Assembly: GCA_020634975.1 (NCBI GenBank)
Contig: JACKAQ010000004.1
Coordinates: 186,001-250,000 of the forward strand
Source: JACKAQ01 sp020634975 [NCBI: Calditrichia bacterium]
GTDB taxonomy: Bacteria; Calditrichota; Calditrichia; RBG-13-44-9
DNA: 64,000 bases
Direction of reading: 5' to 3'
Shown here: positions 34,616-44,555 of the stretch, piece after piece
How the letters are laid out: each line of letters starts with the position of its first letter
Numbering within the stretch: position 1 is the first letter of the stretch
The notes under the pieces: generated by a model
What the model was told of the DNA's origin: nothing
The model's input: the letters and a program-made list of their open reading frames with translations, nothing else
Database searches by the model: none
Program-made: the position numbers and the translations under genes

Positions 34616-37189
34616 TTATTGATTTTTATACAGCTCATTCCACCATTCCGGCTGATTTTTCAGATATTTATCGAACCACGCGAAGATGGAATTTTGCCAC
34701 AATAATCGTTTGCGATAATCCAGAATGTGGTGATCCTGTCCGGCAACCCGCACATACTCAACCGTTTTGCCGAGCAATTTCAACGCGACATAAAATTGAT
34801 CGCTTTCGCCGCGCGGCACGTTGGTATCGCTGTCGCCGTGGAGCAGCAAAATGGGCGTTGTTACTTTATCCGCATTAAATAACGGGCTTTGATTAACGTA
34901 AATATCTTTGCGATTCCACGGAAAACTTTCCGCAGTTGCAACAGATGAATAGAGGTAGCCCCAATTTCCTTCGCCCCAATAGCTGGCAATCGAACTGATT
35001 CCCGCATGCGAAACCGCAGCCGCAAAAATATTCGAACGGGTGACCAAGTGCATTGTCATGTATCCGCCGTAGGACGCACCCATGTTGCCAACCCGATCGC
35101 GATCCACAAACGGGTGCGCATCCAAAAATTTCTCGACACCGGTCAAAATATCGTTGGCAGCTTTGTTGCCCCAATCGTTGACATGCAGCGCCGAAAATTC
35201 CTGACCGTAACCGGGAGCACCGCTGGGCTGGAGCACATAAACCACGTAACCTTGTGCCGTATACAAATTTTTGGGATACCGTCCGCCAAAACTGCGATCC
35301 GTAACCGACGTTCCGCCGTAATAATAAACGATCGCCGGATATTTTTTCGCCGGATCGAAATTGGGCGGGTAGTACACACGACCATCAATGGTTTTGCCGT
35401 CTGCGTTGGTAAATTTGAAATCTTTGAGATCGCCAAAACGCACGTTTTCAAATTCTTTTGCTGCCGGGTCGGACAGTGTCGAATGGCGTTTTTTAGCGAG
35501 ATCGATAATGTGAACGCGATGCGGCATTTGCGCGCTGGAGCCGTAAACCACGGCAATTTGAGCTCTGCGAGCAACATCCACAGAGTTAATCACATCGAAC
35601 CCGCTTTTGATGGGCTCAAATGCGCCATCCGAAAGGTGGTATTTATATAGCCGAACATACTCGCCCTCACCGACGGTCAGATAAATCGACCGACCGTCCG
35701 GGCTCCACGTGGCACCGTCAATTGTCGGGTCAAACTCCCGGGTGAAAGCGGTTACCGCGCCATCGCCCAAGGAATACAGAAACGCCTGACTGTCGTAATC
35801 ATTCGGGATCATGCCTTCCGGCAGATTGACGCCTTTATTATTGAATAACCGCGCCGAACCGGTGAGCAGCAATTGTTTGCCATCCGGCGAATATTGGACG
35901 TTGCCGAACCACATTTCTTCGAACAGTGTATCGACTGCCAGCGATTCCAGATCAAGTTCGATGAGTGCCGTTTTTGTATACGGGCGATGTTCGTAATCAT
36001 CCACCGATGTCGAGAACAGCAATTTTGAACCGTTCGGATGGATCGATTGCAGTGACGTGCCCAAATTTCCGGCGGTCAGGCGCTGCCGGGAGCCGTCCGG
36101 CAAATTCACGCGATACAGAAAACTGTTGTTGCGAAAAGAAGACCAGCGATCGCGCGGGCTTTGGAGCCGCTTCAGTCCCGTATCGTTTTTCTCCGCTTCA
36201 TCGGTAATTGAATAAATCATAAATTGTTCGTCCGGCGACCACTGGAAATAGCCAAAATTTTCCACATCTCTTAAAATCGGGGTCACCGTGCCGTTGGGAA
36301 GATTGACGATCCAGACAGTGCTTTTACCGTCGTTACTTTCTTCGTATGCGAACAAATTGCTTTTCGGCGCCCACTGGATGCCGCCGATGGCCGTGCCACC
36401 CTGATAGGTGCGAATGTTTTGGCTGGTGTTCACGTCGATTAATTCCAGCCAGCTCTCGCTTTTTGCAGTTGCGGGATTCATTTTGGAATACGAAACCGCT
36501 GCAATTTTCCCATCAGCGGAAATCGACACGCCGCGAATCATCGTGCGATCGAGCAACTGGTGCGCATCGACAATCTTTTTGGGTGAAGTGGATACGGTAA
36601 TCACCGCATCCGAAGTTGTTGAAATTGAACCACTTAACTGCCATTTCGATTCATTTTTCGGATCGCGCAGCGATTTCACAACCAGCACATGTTTGCCGGT
36701 TTCCAGCGTCAGTTTTTCTTCAATTTTGCCGGGTTCTTCGTTTTCGGAGGATGATTTTTCAGCGATTTTTTGCCCATCCAGATACACTCGCGCAAGATGC
36801 GCGGTTTGCAATTTTAGCGTCGCCTTGGCAAAACGGTCGGTTTCCAGATAAGCCGCCAACCAAATAACTTGCGGTTGATCGCCACTGCCGGAAAGCTGCA
36901 CATTTCCCGATTCGTCTGCGGCTAACTCGCTCCAACTCAACCCCAATTGGTCGTTGGTAATTGTCGCGATGTCAACCGGCTCAAAACCCAACATCTGGCT
37001 AAGTTTGAAATCATCACCAGCGAGCGCCGGCACAGGTGCGGAAAATGGCTCGGTTTTCAGCCACTGGCTTATTTTTATGGAATGTTCTGTTTCCGGTGCA
37101 CCGGCGTTTTCCTGAGCATTCATGCTAAAAATTCCCCCCACTAATAATCCGAATATCAAAAATTGATAACATCTGTTGAAAAGTTGCAC
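34616..37189 (-). CDS. Secreted S9 family (prolyl oligopeptidase-type) peptidase
   Basis: About 857 residues. A signal peptide ends near M-N-A-Q. GTG 37189, eight bases after GGAG (37198-37201), is chosen over upstream starts because it puts that signal at the N-terminus. A domain with a beta-sandwich segment and then beta-propeller repeats of the TolB/DPP type (I-Q-W-A-P-K-S-N, Y-F-Q-W-S-P-D-E, Y-S-P-D-G-K-Q, W-S-P-D-G-R-S) covers residues ~60-580. The alpha/beta-hydrolase domain carries the nucleophile in G-A-S-Y-G-G, Asp in H-G-D-S-D-T and His in D-H-H-I-L. It should cleave peptides, perhaps after proline, in the periplasm. Acyl-aminoacyl peptidase activity is an alternative. Confidence 0.92.
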   Translation of the reverse strand: MQLFNRCYQFLIFGLLVGGIFSMNAQENAGAPETEHSIKISQWLKTEPFSAPVPALAGDDFKLSQMLGFEPVDIATITNDQLGLSWSELAADESGNVQLSGSGDQPQVIWLAAYLETDRFAKATLKLQTAHLARVYLDGQKIAEKSSSENEEPGKIEEKLTLETGKHVLVVKSLRDPKNESKWQLSGSISTTSDAVITVSTSPKKIVDAHQLLDRTMIRGVSISADGKIAAVSYSKMNPATAKSESWLELIDVNTSQNIRTYQGGTAIGGIQWAPKSNLFAYEESNDGKSTVWIVNLPNGTVTPILRDVENFGYFQWSPDEQFMIYSITDEAEKNDTGLKRLQSPRDRWSSFRNNSFLYRVNLPDGSRQRLTAGNLGTSLQSIHPNGSKLLFSTSVDDYEHRPYTKTALIELDLESLAVDTLFEEMWFGNVQYSPDGKQLLLTGSARLFNNKGVNLPEGMIPNDYDSQAFLYSLGDGAVTAFTREFDPTIDGATWSPDGRSIYLTVGEGEYVRLYKYHLSDGAFEPIKSGFDVINSVDVARRAQIAVVYGSSAQMPHRVHIIDLAKKRHSTLSDPAAKEFENVRFGDLKDFKFTNADGKTIDGRVYYPPNFDPAKKYPAIVYYYGGTSVTDRSFGGRYPKNLYTAQGYVVYVLQPSGAPGYGQEFSALHVNDWGNKAANDILTGVEKFLDAHPFVDRDRVGNMGASYGGYMTMHLVTRSNIFAAAVSHAGISSIASYWGEGNWGYLYSSVATAESFPWNRKDIYVNQSPLFNADKVTTPILLLHGDSDTNVPRGESDQFYVALKLLGKTVEYVRVAGQDHHILDYRKRLLWQNSIFAWFDKYLKNQPEWWNELYKNQ

Positions 37190-37320
37190 CTCAGGTTCTC
37201 CTTGAATTAGTGAATTTATGATGATATTATAGATAAGAATTGTCATAAACAAAAATACTTTTGTGAAACATAACTGCTGTGATTTCGTTTGTGATTGTAT
37301 TCTCAAAAAGAAAGGTTCAA

Positions 37321-38649
37321 ATGAACACCATTAATCAAAATCATAAAAAACAACAACATAGAGTCGTGATTATCGGCGGGGGATTTGGCGGATTATACGC
37401 TGCCCGTAAATTGGGCAATGCGCCGGTTTCAGTAACCCTCATCGATAAACGGAATTTTCACCTGTTTCAGCCGCTGTTGTATCAGGTGGCGACCGGCGGT
37501 TTGTCGCCCGGTGATATTGCATCGCCGATTCGTGCAGTGCTTAATCGGTACCGAAACATTCGCGTTATTCAGGGCGAAGTTAACAAAGTTGATCCGGTTG
37601 CGAAAGTCGTTTACGCCAACAGCGAGGCATTTCCATATGATTCGCTGGTGGTTGCCACCGGCGCGACGCACCACTATTTTGGAAATACGGAATGGGCGGA
37701 AAACGCACCGGGACTGAAAACAATCGAAGACGCGCTGCAAATCCGCAGCTATATTTTTGAACAATTTGAAATCGCGGAGCGTGAACCGGATCCCCAAAAA
37801 CGCCAGGAATTGCTGACATTTGTGCTCGTAGGTGGCGGCCCGACCGGTGTCGAAATGGCGGGAGCAATTGCCGAATTGGCGTTTTCCACGTTGCGGAAAG
37901 ATTTTCGCAATATTGATACCGGCGATGCCAAAGTAATTTTGCTGGAAGCCGGACCGTTTATCCTGCCGGCGTATCCGGAAAAATTATCTGAAAAAGCCAA
38001 AAAAGCGCTCGAAAAACTGGGCGTAATTGTGCGAACGAATACGATGGTAACGGATATTCAGCCCGGAAAAATCCAGGTTAAAACGGAAAGCAATTCCGAT
38101 CTAATTTCAGCAAAAACAATTGTTTGGTCGGCGGGCGTCAAAGCATCCGGATTCAGCAAAATTCTCTCAGCTGCAACCCATGCGGAAACGGACAGAGGCG
38201 GCAGAATCGCTGTGAACGCGGATTTGTCCATTCCCAATCATCCCGATATTTTTGTGATCGGCGATCTGGCGTTGTTCAAACAAGATGGAAAGCCGTTGCC
38301 CGGCGTTGCCCCGGTTGCAATGCAGCAGGGAAAATACGTCGCAAACCTCATCCGCAACAAAGTTAGCGCCAAAAAAACAGCGCCATTCAGATATTTAGAC
38401 AAAGGCAATCTCGCGGTGATCGGGCGGAACGCGGCGGTCGCGCAAATCTGGAAATTTCATTTGTCGGGGTGGCTGGCGTGGGTCATCTGGCTGTTTGTGC
38501 ACATCGCGTATTTGATTGAGTTCGACAACCGGATGATGGTGCTGTTCCAATGGGGATGGAATTATTTCACCCGGAACAGCGGCGCACGGCTGATCACCGG
38601 CGAGATCAACAAAATTTTTGCAGCAAAAGAAACGGTGGAAAGCGAATAA
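37321..38649 (+). CDS. ndh: Type II NADH:quinone oxidoreductase (NDH-2)
   Basis: 442 residues from ATG 37321, chosen because AAGAAAGG lies just upstream. The TTG at 37279 gives an implausible extension. Two Rossmann motifs are present: V-V-I-I-G-G-G-F-G-G near residue 15 for FAD and V-L-V-G-G-G-P-T-G-V-E near 175 for NADH, and G-D-L-A-L-F near 315 is the second FAD contact. A C-terminal hydrophobic stretch (G-W-L-A-W-V-I-W-L-F-V-H-I-A) attaches it to the inner membrane. It passes electrons from NADH to quinone without pumping protons and could feed the quinol-linked cytochromes of 16650-20627. It is divergent from the S9 peptidase gene. Confidence 0.93.
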   Translation: MNTINQNHKKQQHRVVIIGGGFGGLYAARKLGNAPVSVTLIDKRNFHLFQPLLYQVATGGLSPGDIASPIRAVLNRYRNIRVIQGEVNKVDPVAKVVYANSEAFPYDSLVVATGATHHYFGNTEWAENAPGLKTIEDALQIRSYIFEQFEIAEREPDPQKRQELLTFVLVGGGPTGVEMAGAIAELAFSTLRKDFRNIDTGDAKVILLEAGPFILPAYPEKLSEKAKKALEKLGVIVRTNTMVTDIQPGKIQVKTESNSDLISAKTIVWSAGVKASGFSKILSAATHAETDRGGRIAVNADLSIPNHPDIFVIGDLALFKQDGKPLPGVAPVAMQQGKYVANLIRNKVSAKKTAPFRYLDKGNLAVIGRNAAVAQIWKFHLSGWLAWVIWLFVHIAYLIEFDNRMMVLFQWGWNYFTRNSGARLITGEINKIFAAKETVESE

Positions 38650-38691
38650 GTTTGTCGGTGGGAAAAGAACGCCTGCAAATTTTCAGCGAAT

Positions 38692-39843
38692 TTAACGCCG
38701 GGAAAATCGATCCAAAACCTGTCGGTAAACCTCCGTCGTTTGCGAAACAAACGCGGGATAGCTGAATTTTGTTTCTGCAAATTGTCGCCCTGTTTCGCCG
38801 ATATTTTGGCGTAACTCACTATTTTTCCCGAGTTGCAGTAAATGTGCCGTCATTTGTGCAGCGTTTCCCGCGTTACAGATCAGTCCGTTTTTGCCATCTT
38901 CAACAATTTCCGGCAACACATTGATATCGGTCGAAACGATGGGTTTTCCCATCGCCATGTATTCCACGGCGATCCGGCAAATCACTTCCGATCCGTTCGA
39001 TGCAACCACGCCGATATCGAGGCTACCGATCAAATCCCGGGCGGAAATGGCGTCATCGCGCGGCACAAAAACCAGTTTGTCGCGAATACCCAACGATTTC
39101 GCTTCTTCATCGAGCATTTCCCAGGTGATGTTACAAACCTCGCCAGCAATCAAAAATCGCGCTTCGGGAATTTCTGCGGCAACCGTTTTCGCCGCTTTCA
39201 AAAACGTATCGTGATCCTTTACCGGATCCAGCCGCGCGATGATGCCGATTAACAACTGATTATCCGAAATCCCGAGTTTCCGGCGAAGTTCCGGGTAGTG
39301 GGGGAGCGGGCGGAAATTTTCCGTGTCGATTGCGCTGTAAATGACGGCGCTGCGTTCTGCAAAAATCGGCCAAACCGATTGATATCGCTCATAACTGGCG
39401 CGGCAGCTAAATATAAAATAATCAGTATTTTGGTGAAGATATTTGTTGAGAAACCGGCGCTTTGGCGGACGCACATCGCTGACGGTGCGGATCACCGGAA
39501 TTTTTGTCGGCGACAGCTTGTTGACCAGCACCGCAAACGCCATATCTTCCGGACGATGGGCGTTGATCAACGGAATCTGCTGATCGCGAATCAACGTTTT
39601 CAGCGCATTTAAATTGCCCGGCATTTTCGCCGGATTGAGCGACTCCAGATTGATTTCCGTGAACGTTGGTAATTGCCAATCCTGCGCTTTTTGCAACGGC
39701 GGACTGCCCGCCCTTCCCGCAACAATTGCCGGAAAACCCTGGCGATTCAGCGCATCCGCCAAACTGATGCCGTAATATGCGCTGGCATTCCACCAGCGAA
39801 CAGAAACCAGTTGCAGCGATTTTAGCGATTCATTTTGGCTCAA
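38692..39843 (-). CDS. Family 4 glycosyltransferase
   Basis: About 383 residues. The GT-B fold is shown by a donor-site region with I-G-I-I-A-R-L-D-P-V-K-D-H, then V-A-S-N-G-S-E and G-K-P-I-V-S-T-D near the C-terminus. TTG 39843 is preferred: it overlaps the lysophospholipase stop codon as TTGA and is preceded by GGAGG, whereas the frame continues upstream without a sensible start. The donor and acceptor sugars cannot be read from sequence. It is convergent with ndh, so it may belong with envelope glycan synthesis rather than respiration. Confidence 0.88.
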   Translation of the reverse strand: MSQNESLKSLQLVSVRWWNASAYYGISLADALNRQGFPAIVAGRAGSPPLQKAQDWQLPTFTEINLESLNPAKMPGNLNALKTLIRDQQIPLINAHRPEDMAFAVLVNKLSPTKIPVIRTVSDVRPPKRRFLNKYLHQNTDYFIFSCRASYERYQSVWPIFAERSAVIYSAIDTENFRPLPHYPELRRKLGISDNQLLIGIIARLDPVKDHDTFLKAAKTVAAEIPEARFLIAGEVCNITWEMLDEEAKSLGIRDKLVFVPRDDAISARDLIGSLDIGVVASNGSEVICRIAVEYMAMGKPIVSTDINVLPEIVEDGKNGLICNAGNAAQMTAHLLQLGKNSELRQNIGETGRQFAETKFSYPAFVSQTTEVYRQVLDRFSRR

Positions 39844-40544
39844 TTGCCGCCTCCGGCACGCTTTTCGAGAACGGGCTTGAGCACTTCCCAAACGTTTTCC
39901 GCCACAATTTTTTGTCCGGCGATGTTCGGGTGAACGCCGTCCGCGAGGTTCAATGCCGGTCTTCCGGCGACATCTGCCAGCAAAAACGGGATCAGCGCTG
40001 CGTTATTTGCTTTGGCAACTTTTGGGAATATTTCACGAAATTCTCTCACATAGCTTTCGCCCATGTTTGGCAGCGCCTCCATTCCGGCGATGACAACCGC
40101 GCAATCCGGATTTTTCTCGCGAACATTTTTGATGATATTTTGCAAATTTTCAGTCGTAACCGTCGGCGGAAATCCGCGCAATCCATCATTCGCGCCGAGC
40201 GCCAGCACAAAAACATCCACCGGACTGCGCAGCAACCAGTTCAATCGCCGCAAGCCACCGGCGGAAGTTTCGCCGCTTAGCCCTGCGTTGATCACCGAAA
40301 ACGGCAGTTTCAGCGAATCGATTTTTTCCTGAATTAATGCCGGATACGCCTGGGTTGTCTCCAATCCGTAACCTGCTGTCAGGCTGTTTCCTAAAAAAAG
40401 AATCGTTTTGGATCGATCGGATTTCTGCGTATTATTTTCCGGTTTTGTTTTGTTTTGAGCCTGCGCAGCGGAAAGCGCGAAAAATAAAACAAATGCTAAG
40501 CTGTTAAAAATCAGATACTTGAAAAAAATAGTTTTTTTACACAT
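39840..40544 (-). CDS. SGNH/GDSL arylesterase, TesA-like lysophospholipase
   Basis: 234 residues. A signal peptide (A-A-Q-A-Q near residue 29) is followed by the SGNH blocks: G-N-S-L-T-A-G with the nucleophile Ser, G-L-S-G-E-T-S, G-A-N-D and D-G-V-H-P-N with the catalytic Asp and His. The family hydrolyses lysophospholipids and acyl or aryl esters in the periplasm. It is divergent from an ABC ATPase and FtsX-like permease pair, exactly as tesA is from ybbA-ybbP in Escherichia coli, which supports the TesA label. ATG 40544 has no strong ribosome binding site. Confidence 0.92.
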   Translation of the reverse strand: MCKKTIFFKYLIFNSLAFVLFFALSAAQAQNKTKPENNTQKSDRSKTILFLGNSLTAGYGLETTQAYPALIQEKIDSLKLPFSVINAGLSGETSAGGLRRLNWLLRSPVDVFVLALGANDGLRGFPPTVTTENLQNIIKNVREKNPDCAVVIAGMEALPNMGESYVREFREIFPKVAKANNAALIPFLLADVAGRPALNLADGVHPNIAGQKIVAENVWEVLKPVLEKRAGGGN

Positions 40545-40573
40545 TAACTTAAATTCCGGTTTAATGAAACTTG

Positions 40574-40594
40574 CGTCCGTCGTCGGACGTTTTT
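40574..40594 (+). other. Hairpin with T tract between divergent genes
   Basis: CGTCCG (40574-40579) pairs with CGGACG (40584-40589) over a TCGT loop and is followed by TTTTT. It looks like a small intrinsic terminator on the plus strand, but no gene lies upstream of it in that direction. It could be a leader element of the ABC transporter transcript or an operator. Confidence 0.4.
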
Positions 40595-40661
40595 CAAATC
40601 CAGTCGAAAATATGAATCAGTATTTGCAAACGAACAATCAAAAAATAAAAAGCAGGGTTAA

Positions 40662-41378
40662 ATGACTGCCATTCTGAAAGTTGAAAATCTCGGGAAATCG
40701 TATCGCAGCGGCGAACGCAATCTGACCGTATTGGACGAAATTTCATTCGAAATCGAAGCCGGGACAACCTGCGCCATCGTCGGACCGTCCGGCAGCGGAA
40801 AAACTACCTTGCTCGGTTTGTGTGCGGGGCTGGATCGCAGCAGCACCGGCGATGTGCTCATCAACGGCATTTCGTTGTCATCGTTAAATGAAGATGAACG
40901 GGCAGCGGTTCGCAACCAGTTTGTCGGCTTTGTTTTCCAGAATTTCCAATTGATTCCCACACTCACGGCTTTGGAAAATGTGATGGTGCCGATGGAGTTA
41001 CGCGGCGAAACCAACGTTCGCGATACTGCGGCGGAGTTGCTCAATCGGGTTGGGCTCGGTAAACGGTTGAACCACTATCCCGTACAGCTTTCCGGCGGCG
41101 AACAGCAGCGGGTTGCACTGGCGCGCGCGTTTATCAATCGCCCCAAAATTTTATTTGCGGACGAGCCGACCGGCAATCTCGACGACGAAACCGGAACCGC
41201 CGTTTCCGAATTGCTATTTTCGCTGAACCGCGATGCCGGCACAACGCTGGTTTTGGTGACCCACGATCTGGAATTTGCCCACCGAACCCAACGGATTATT
41301 CGCCTGAAAGGCGGAAAAATTGTTTCGGACGAACCGACAGCGTTGGTTGAATCTGCACAACAAATGGAAATCGACTAA
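40662..41378 (+). CDS. ABC transporter ATP-binding protein, YbbA-like
   Basis: 238 residues. Walker A is G-P-S-G-S-G-K-T-T, the signature is L-S-G-G-E-Q-Q-R and Walker B is I-L-F-A-D-E-P-T-G-N-L-D, with the switch His in V-T-H-D. This is the LolD/MacB subfamily that drives FtsX-like permeases. It lies five bases before the permease gene and is divergent from a TesA-like lipase, the conserved tesA/ybbA/ybbP order. The substrate of this family remains unclear, with lipid or lipoprotein handling the usual suggestion. Confidence 0.93.
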   Translation: MTAILKVENLGKSYRSGERNLTVLDEISFEIEAGTTCAIVGPSGSGKTTLLGLCAGLDRSSTGDVLINGISLSSLNEDERAAVRNQFVGFVFQNFQLIPTLTALENVMVPMELRGETNVRDTAAELLNRVGLGKRLNHYPVQLSGGEQQRVALARAFINRPKILFADEPTGNLDDETGTAVSELLFSLNRDAGTTLVLVTHDLEFAHRTQRIIRLKGGKIVSDEPTALVESAQQMEID

Positions 41379-41383
41379 ATTTT

Positions 41384-43978
41384 ATGAACGAAAAATTACC
41401 ATTTGAAAACACACAAACATCAATATTCGGTAGTTTGGTGAATCCGTGGGTGTGGCGGATGGCCTGGCGGGACAGCCGTTCCCAACGCGGGCGCTTGTTC
41501 CTTTTTATGGCGGCAATTGTTGCCGGTATCGCGGCGCTGATCGCCATCAACTCGTTTGGGCGCAATCTCGAAACCGCTGTGCAAACGCAGGCGAAATCGC
41601 TGCTCGGTGCAGATTTGATGCTCAGTTCCCGGCAGGAATTCTCAGCGGAAAGCACAGCGCTGATCGATTCGCTCGCGGGTTTATCGGTGGACGGCGCGTT
41701 TTCAAAAGAAATTGTCTTTGGCTCGATGGCCTATTTCCCGCGTACCGGAAACACGCGCCTGACCCAAATTCGGGCGCTTTCCGGTGCGTTCCCGTTTTAC
41801 GGCGCGTTGGAAACTGCACCGGAAGCTGCGGTTGAAGCCTTCCGTCGCGGCGAAGGTGCGCTGGTCGATCGCGGGTTGATGCTGCAATATCAATTAAATA
41901 CCGGCGACACGGTGCGGGTCGGGCAAACTGCATTTGTTATTTTGGGAGAGTTGAAACAGGCACCCGGACAGGCGGATGCCGGAGCAACCATCGCACCGCG
42001 CGTTTATATTCCGCTGGCGAATTTGGAAAGCACCGGGTTAATCACTTTTGGCAGCCGCGCCCGGTATTTCGCATATTTTCAATTCCCCAAAAATTTCGAT
42101 GCCGATGCGTTGGAAGAATCGCTGAAACCGCAACTCCGCGCACTCGAACTGCGCGCCACCACCGTTGCGGAGCAGCAACGCAGCTTTGGGCGGGCGCTGC
42201 AAAATCTCTATCGATTTTTGAATTTGGTGGGATTTATCGCGCTGTTGCTCGGCTGTTTGGGCGTTGCCAGCTCGGTTCATGTGTACATCCGCCAAAAGCT
42301 GGAAAGTATCTCGATTTTGCGTTGCCTCGGTGTTCCGGTGCGACAAACGTTCGCCATTTTTTTGATCCAAACAATTGTTCTGCAAGGATTTGCAGCGACA
42401 CTCGGCGCGATATTGGGCGTTGCTGTTCAAACCGGTTTGCCGAGTATTTTAGCCGATTTTCTGCCTGTCGATGTCGATTTTTCTATTTCGTTCGCTGCGA
42501 TTGGCGAAGGGCTGTTTATCGGTTTAGCAATGGTTTTTCTCTTTTCGCTACTGCCGTTACTTTCGGTGCGAAAAGTATCACCACTTCTGGCGATTCGGGC
42601 GTCATTTGAAACTGAAAAATCCAGCCGCGATCCGTTGCGATGGCTGGTGATTGCCGGCATTGCCGTGCTCATTTTTTTGGTCACATTGTATCAGGCCCAA
42701 AATATGGGTGTTGCGATGGGATTTTTCGGCGGATTGCTGCTGGCGTTCGGCGCGTTGGCGGGCGTCGCAAAGCTGCTGATGTGGGCGGTTCGCCGCTTTT
42801 TTCCGCAACGGCTCAGCTTTATCTGGCGGCAGAGTTTGGCAAATTTGTATCGCCCGAACAACCAGACGTTAACACTGACGCTCTCGCTGGGATTGGGTAT
42901 TTTTCTGATCAGCACGTTATTTCTTACCCAAAATACGTTACTCAATCAGGTTGCCCTGACTGATAGCGGCAATCAGCCCAATCTGGTGCTGTTCGATATC
43001 CAGATTGACCAGCGCGAAGCTATCGAAAATGACATCCGCGAAGCCGGATTGCCAATTTTGCAAAATGTGCCAATTGTGACGATGCGGCTGAAAAGCATCG
43101 CCGGACGAACCGTGGACGATATTCTGGCAGACAGCACCTCGAGCATTCCGCGTTGGGCGTTGTCACGCGAATATCGCTCGACGTATCGCGATTCGCTGGT
43201 GAGCACCGAGGAAATAATTGCCGGAAAATGGATTCCACGGGTCGAAAGCGTCAACGATACTGTGCCGGTTTCGCTGGAAGAGGGCATCGCAGCCGATCTC
43301 GGTGTGAATATCGATGACGAACTGGTTATCGACGTGCAGGGTGTGCCCATCCCGGCACGGGTCGCCAGCATCCGGAAAGTGAACTGGCAACGGGTTCAAC
43401 CCAATTTTTTTGTGTTATTTCCCGCTGGCGTTTTGGAGGAAGCACCGCAATTTTTTGTGCTGGTTACTCGCGCGGCATCGCAGCAGGTTTCGGCGCAGGT
43501 GCAGCAATCGATTGTCCGCGATTTCCCGAACGTTTCGGCGATTGATTTGGAGCTGGTGCTCCGTACGGCAGAATCGATTCTCAGTAAAATCAGTTTTGTG
43601 ATCCGTTTTATGGCGCTGTTCAGCATCCTCACCGGTTTTGTGGTGTTGATTGCCGCGGTGATGACTTCGCGGTTCCAGCGCATCCGCGAAAGCGTTTTGT
43701 TGCGTACACTCGGTGCAAAACGCCGCCAGATCAGCCAGATTTTGGCGTTGGAATATTTTTATCTGGGCAGCCTTGCAGCGTTGACCGGGCTGATATTGTC
43801 GGTCGGCAGTGGTTGGGCGTTGGCAACTTTTGTGTTTGATGCGGCATTTGTGCCGCCAACCTGGTCGCTGGTTGGCAGCGTTGCGCTGGTCGTTTTGTTG
43901 ACTATCGCATTGGGTATGTTAAACAGCCGGGGCATCGCCACACGTCCGCCGCTGGAAGTGCTGCGTGCCGAAGGTTAA
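41384..43978 (+). CDS. FtsX-like ABC permease, YbbP-like
   Basis: 864 residues. An N-terminal helix (L-F-L-F-M-A-A-I-V-A-G-I-A-A-L) precedes a ~200-residue periplasmic MacB-like domain and a first FtsX block of three or four helices (~280-400). After a connecting pair of helices (~420-475) come a second periplasmic domain and a second FtsX block at the C-terminus (~740-860). This double FtsX layout is that of YbbP rather than of LolC/E. It should work with the ATPase encoded just before it. The next gene begins 28 bases after its stop codon. Confidence 0.92.
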   Translation: MNEKLPFENTQTSIFGSLVNPWVWRMAWRDSRSQRGRLFLFMAAIVAGIAALIAINSFGRNLETAVQTQAKSLLGADLMLSSRQEFSAESTALIDSLAGLSVDGAFSKEIVFGSMAYFPRTGNTRLTQIRALSGAFPFYGALETAPEAAVEAFRRGEGALVDRGLMLQYQLNTGDTVRVGQTAFVILGELKQAPGQADAGATIAPRVYIPLANLESTGLITFGSRARYFAYFQFPKNFDADALEESLKPQLRALELRATTVAEQQRSFGRALQNLYRFLNLVGFIALLLGCLGVASSVHVYIRQKLESISILRCLGVPVRQTFAIFLIQTIVLQGFAATLGAILGVAVQTGLPSILADFLPVDVDFSISFAAIGEGLFIGLAMVFLFSLLPLLSVRKVSPLLAIRASFETEKSSRDPLRWLVIAGIAVLIFLVTLYQAQNMGVAMGFFGGLLLAFGALAGVAKLLMWAVRRFFPQRLSFIWRQSLANLYRPNNQTLTLTLSLGLGIFLISTLFLTQNTLLNQVALTDSGNQPNLVLFDIQIDQREAIENDIREAGLPILQNVPIVTMRLKSIAGRTVDDILADSTSSIPRWALSREYRSTYRDSLVSTEEIIAGKWIPRVESVNDTVPVSLEEGIAADLGVNIDDELVIDVQGVPIPARVASIRKVNWQRVQPNFFVLFPAGVLEEAPQFFVLVTRAASQQVSAQVQQSIVRDFPNVSAIDLELVLRTAESILSKISFVIRFMALFSILTGFVVLIAAVMTSRFQRIRESVLLRTLGAKRRQISQILALEYFYLGSLAALTGLILSVGSGWALATFVFDAAFVPPTWSLVGSVALVVLLTIALGMLNSRGIATRPPLEVLRAEG

Positions 43979-44006
43979 ATATTATCGAAATAAAAATGGA
44001 ACAGAA

Positions 44007-44345
44007 ATGTCACCCGAAGAAAAAGATCAGATTACCCAAAAATTGTTGCAGGAAATTGAAGCAACCAAAAAAGATATCGAGCGATTGGAGGAGTTAACCC
44101 GCCCGATTGCGCCGGATAACGCCATCGGCAGGTTGAGCCGGATGGAAGCGTTGAACAGCAAAAGCCTCAACGAGGCGGCGCTTGAAGATGCGCTCATCAA
44201 ATTGCCGAAGCTGGAAAATACCCTCGCCAGAATTGATCAGCCGGATTTTGGCAAGTGCAAAAAATGCGCTGCCGAAATCCCGTTCAAACGGCTGTTGTTC
44301 ATGCCGGAAAGTAGCCTTTGCGTTGCCTGCACCCGCCACCGATGA
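44007..44345 (+). CDS. Small TraR/DksA-type zinc-finger protein
   Basis: 112 residues from ATG 44007 after GGAAC. The upstream in-frame GTG at 43965 overlaps the permease gene and is less likely. A helical N-terminal part with P-D-N-A-I-G-R-L-S-R-M-E-A, a pattern common to this family, precedes a C4 zinc finger C-K-K-C...C-V-A-C. The family includes DksA, which binds the secondary channel of RNA polymerase. This protein lacks the full DksA coiled-coil length, so it is a TraR-like or rRNA/stress-linked relative of unknown target. Confidence 0.82.
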   Translation: MSPEEKDQITQKLLQEIEATKKDIERLEELTRPIAPDNAIGRLSRMEALNSKSLNEAALEDALIKLPKLENTLARIDQPDFGKCKKCAAEIPFKRLLFMPESSLCVACTRHR

Positions 44346-44555
44346 TTGAGTTTCGCACATCGTTTTTCGATAAAAAATGATTAAAAAACTCCGTTTGCGT
44401 TCTCCGTTTTTGTCAAATTCCATCGAATGCCCGCCGCATGTTTTCCACCCAAAATCAATTGGTAAAGCTGTTTAACGCTTTGCAAAACTGCCATAAAATA
44501 GTATATTGTCCGCCGGAGTTGATCAATAACAATCATGCAAAACGAGCGATTTTTC

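Noticed and set aside
44535-44555. Upstream ATG giving a seven-residue extension to the RmlD-like protein
   Set aside because: The family starts with MKK-I-I-I-T-G at 44556, and the extension MQNERFF has no conserved counterpart, although it cannot be fully excluded.
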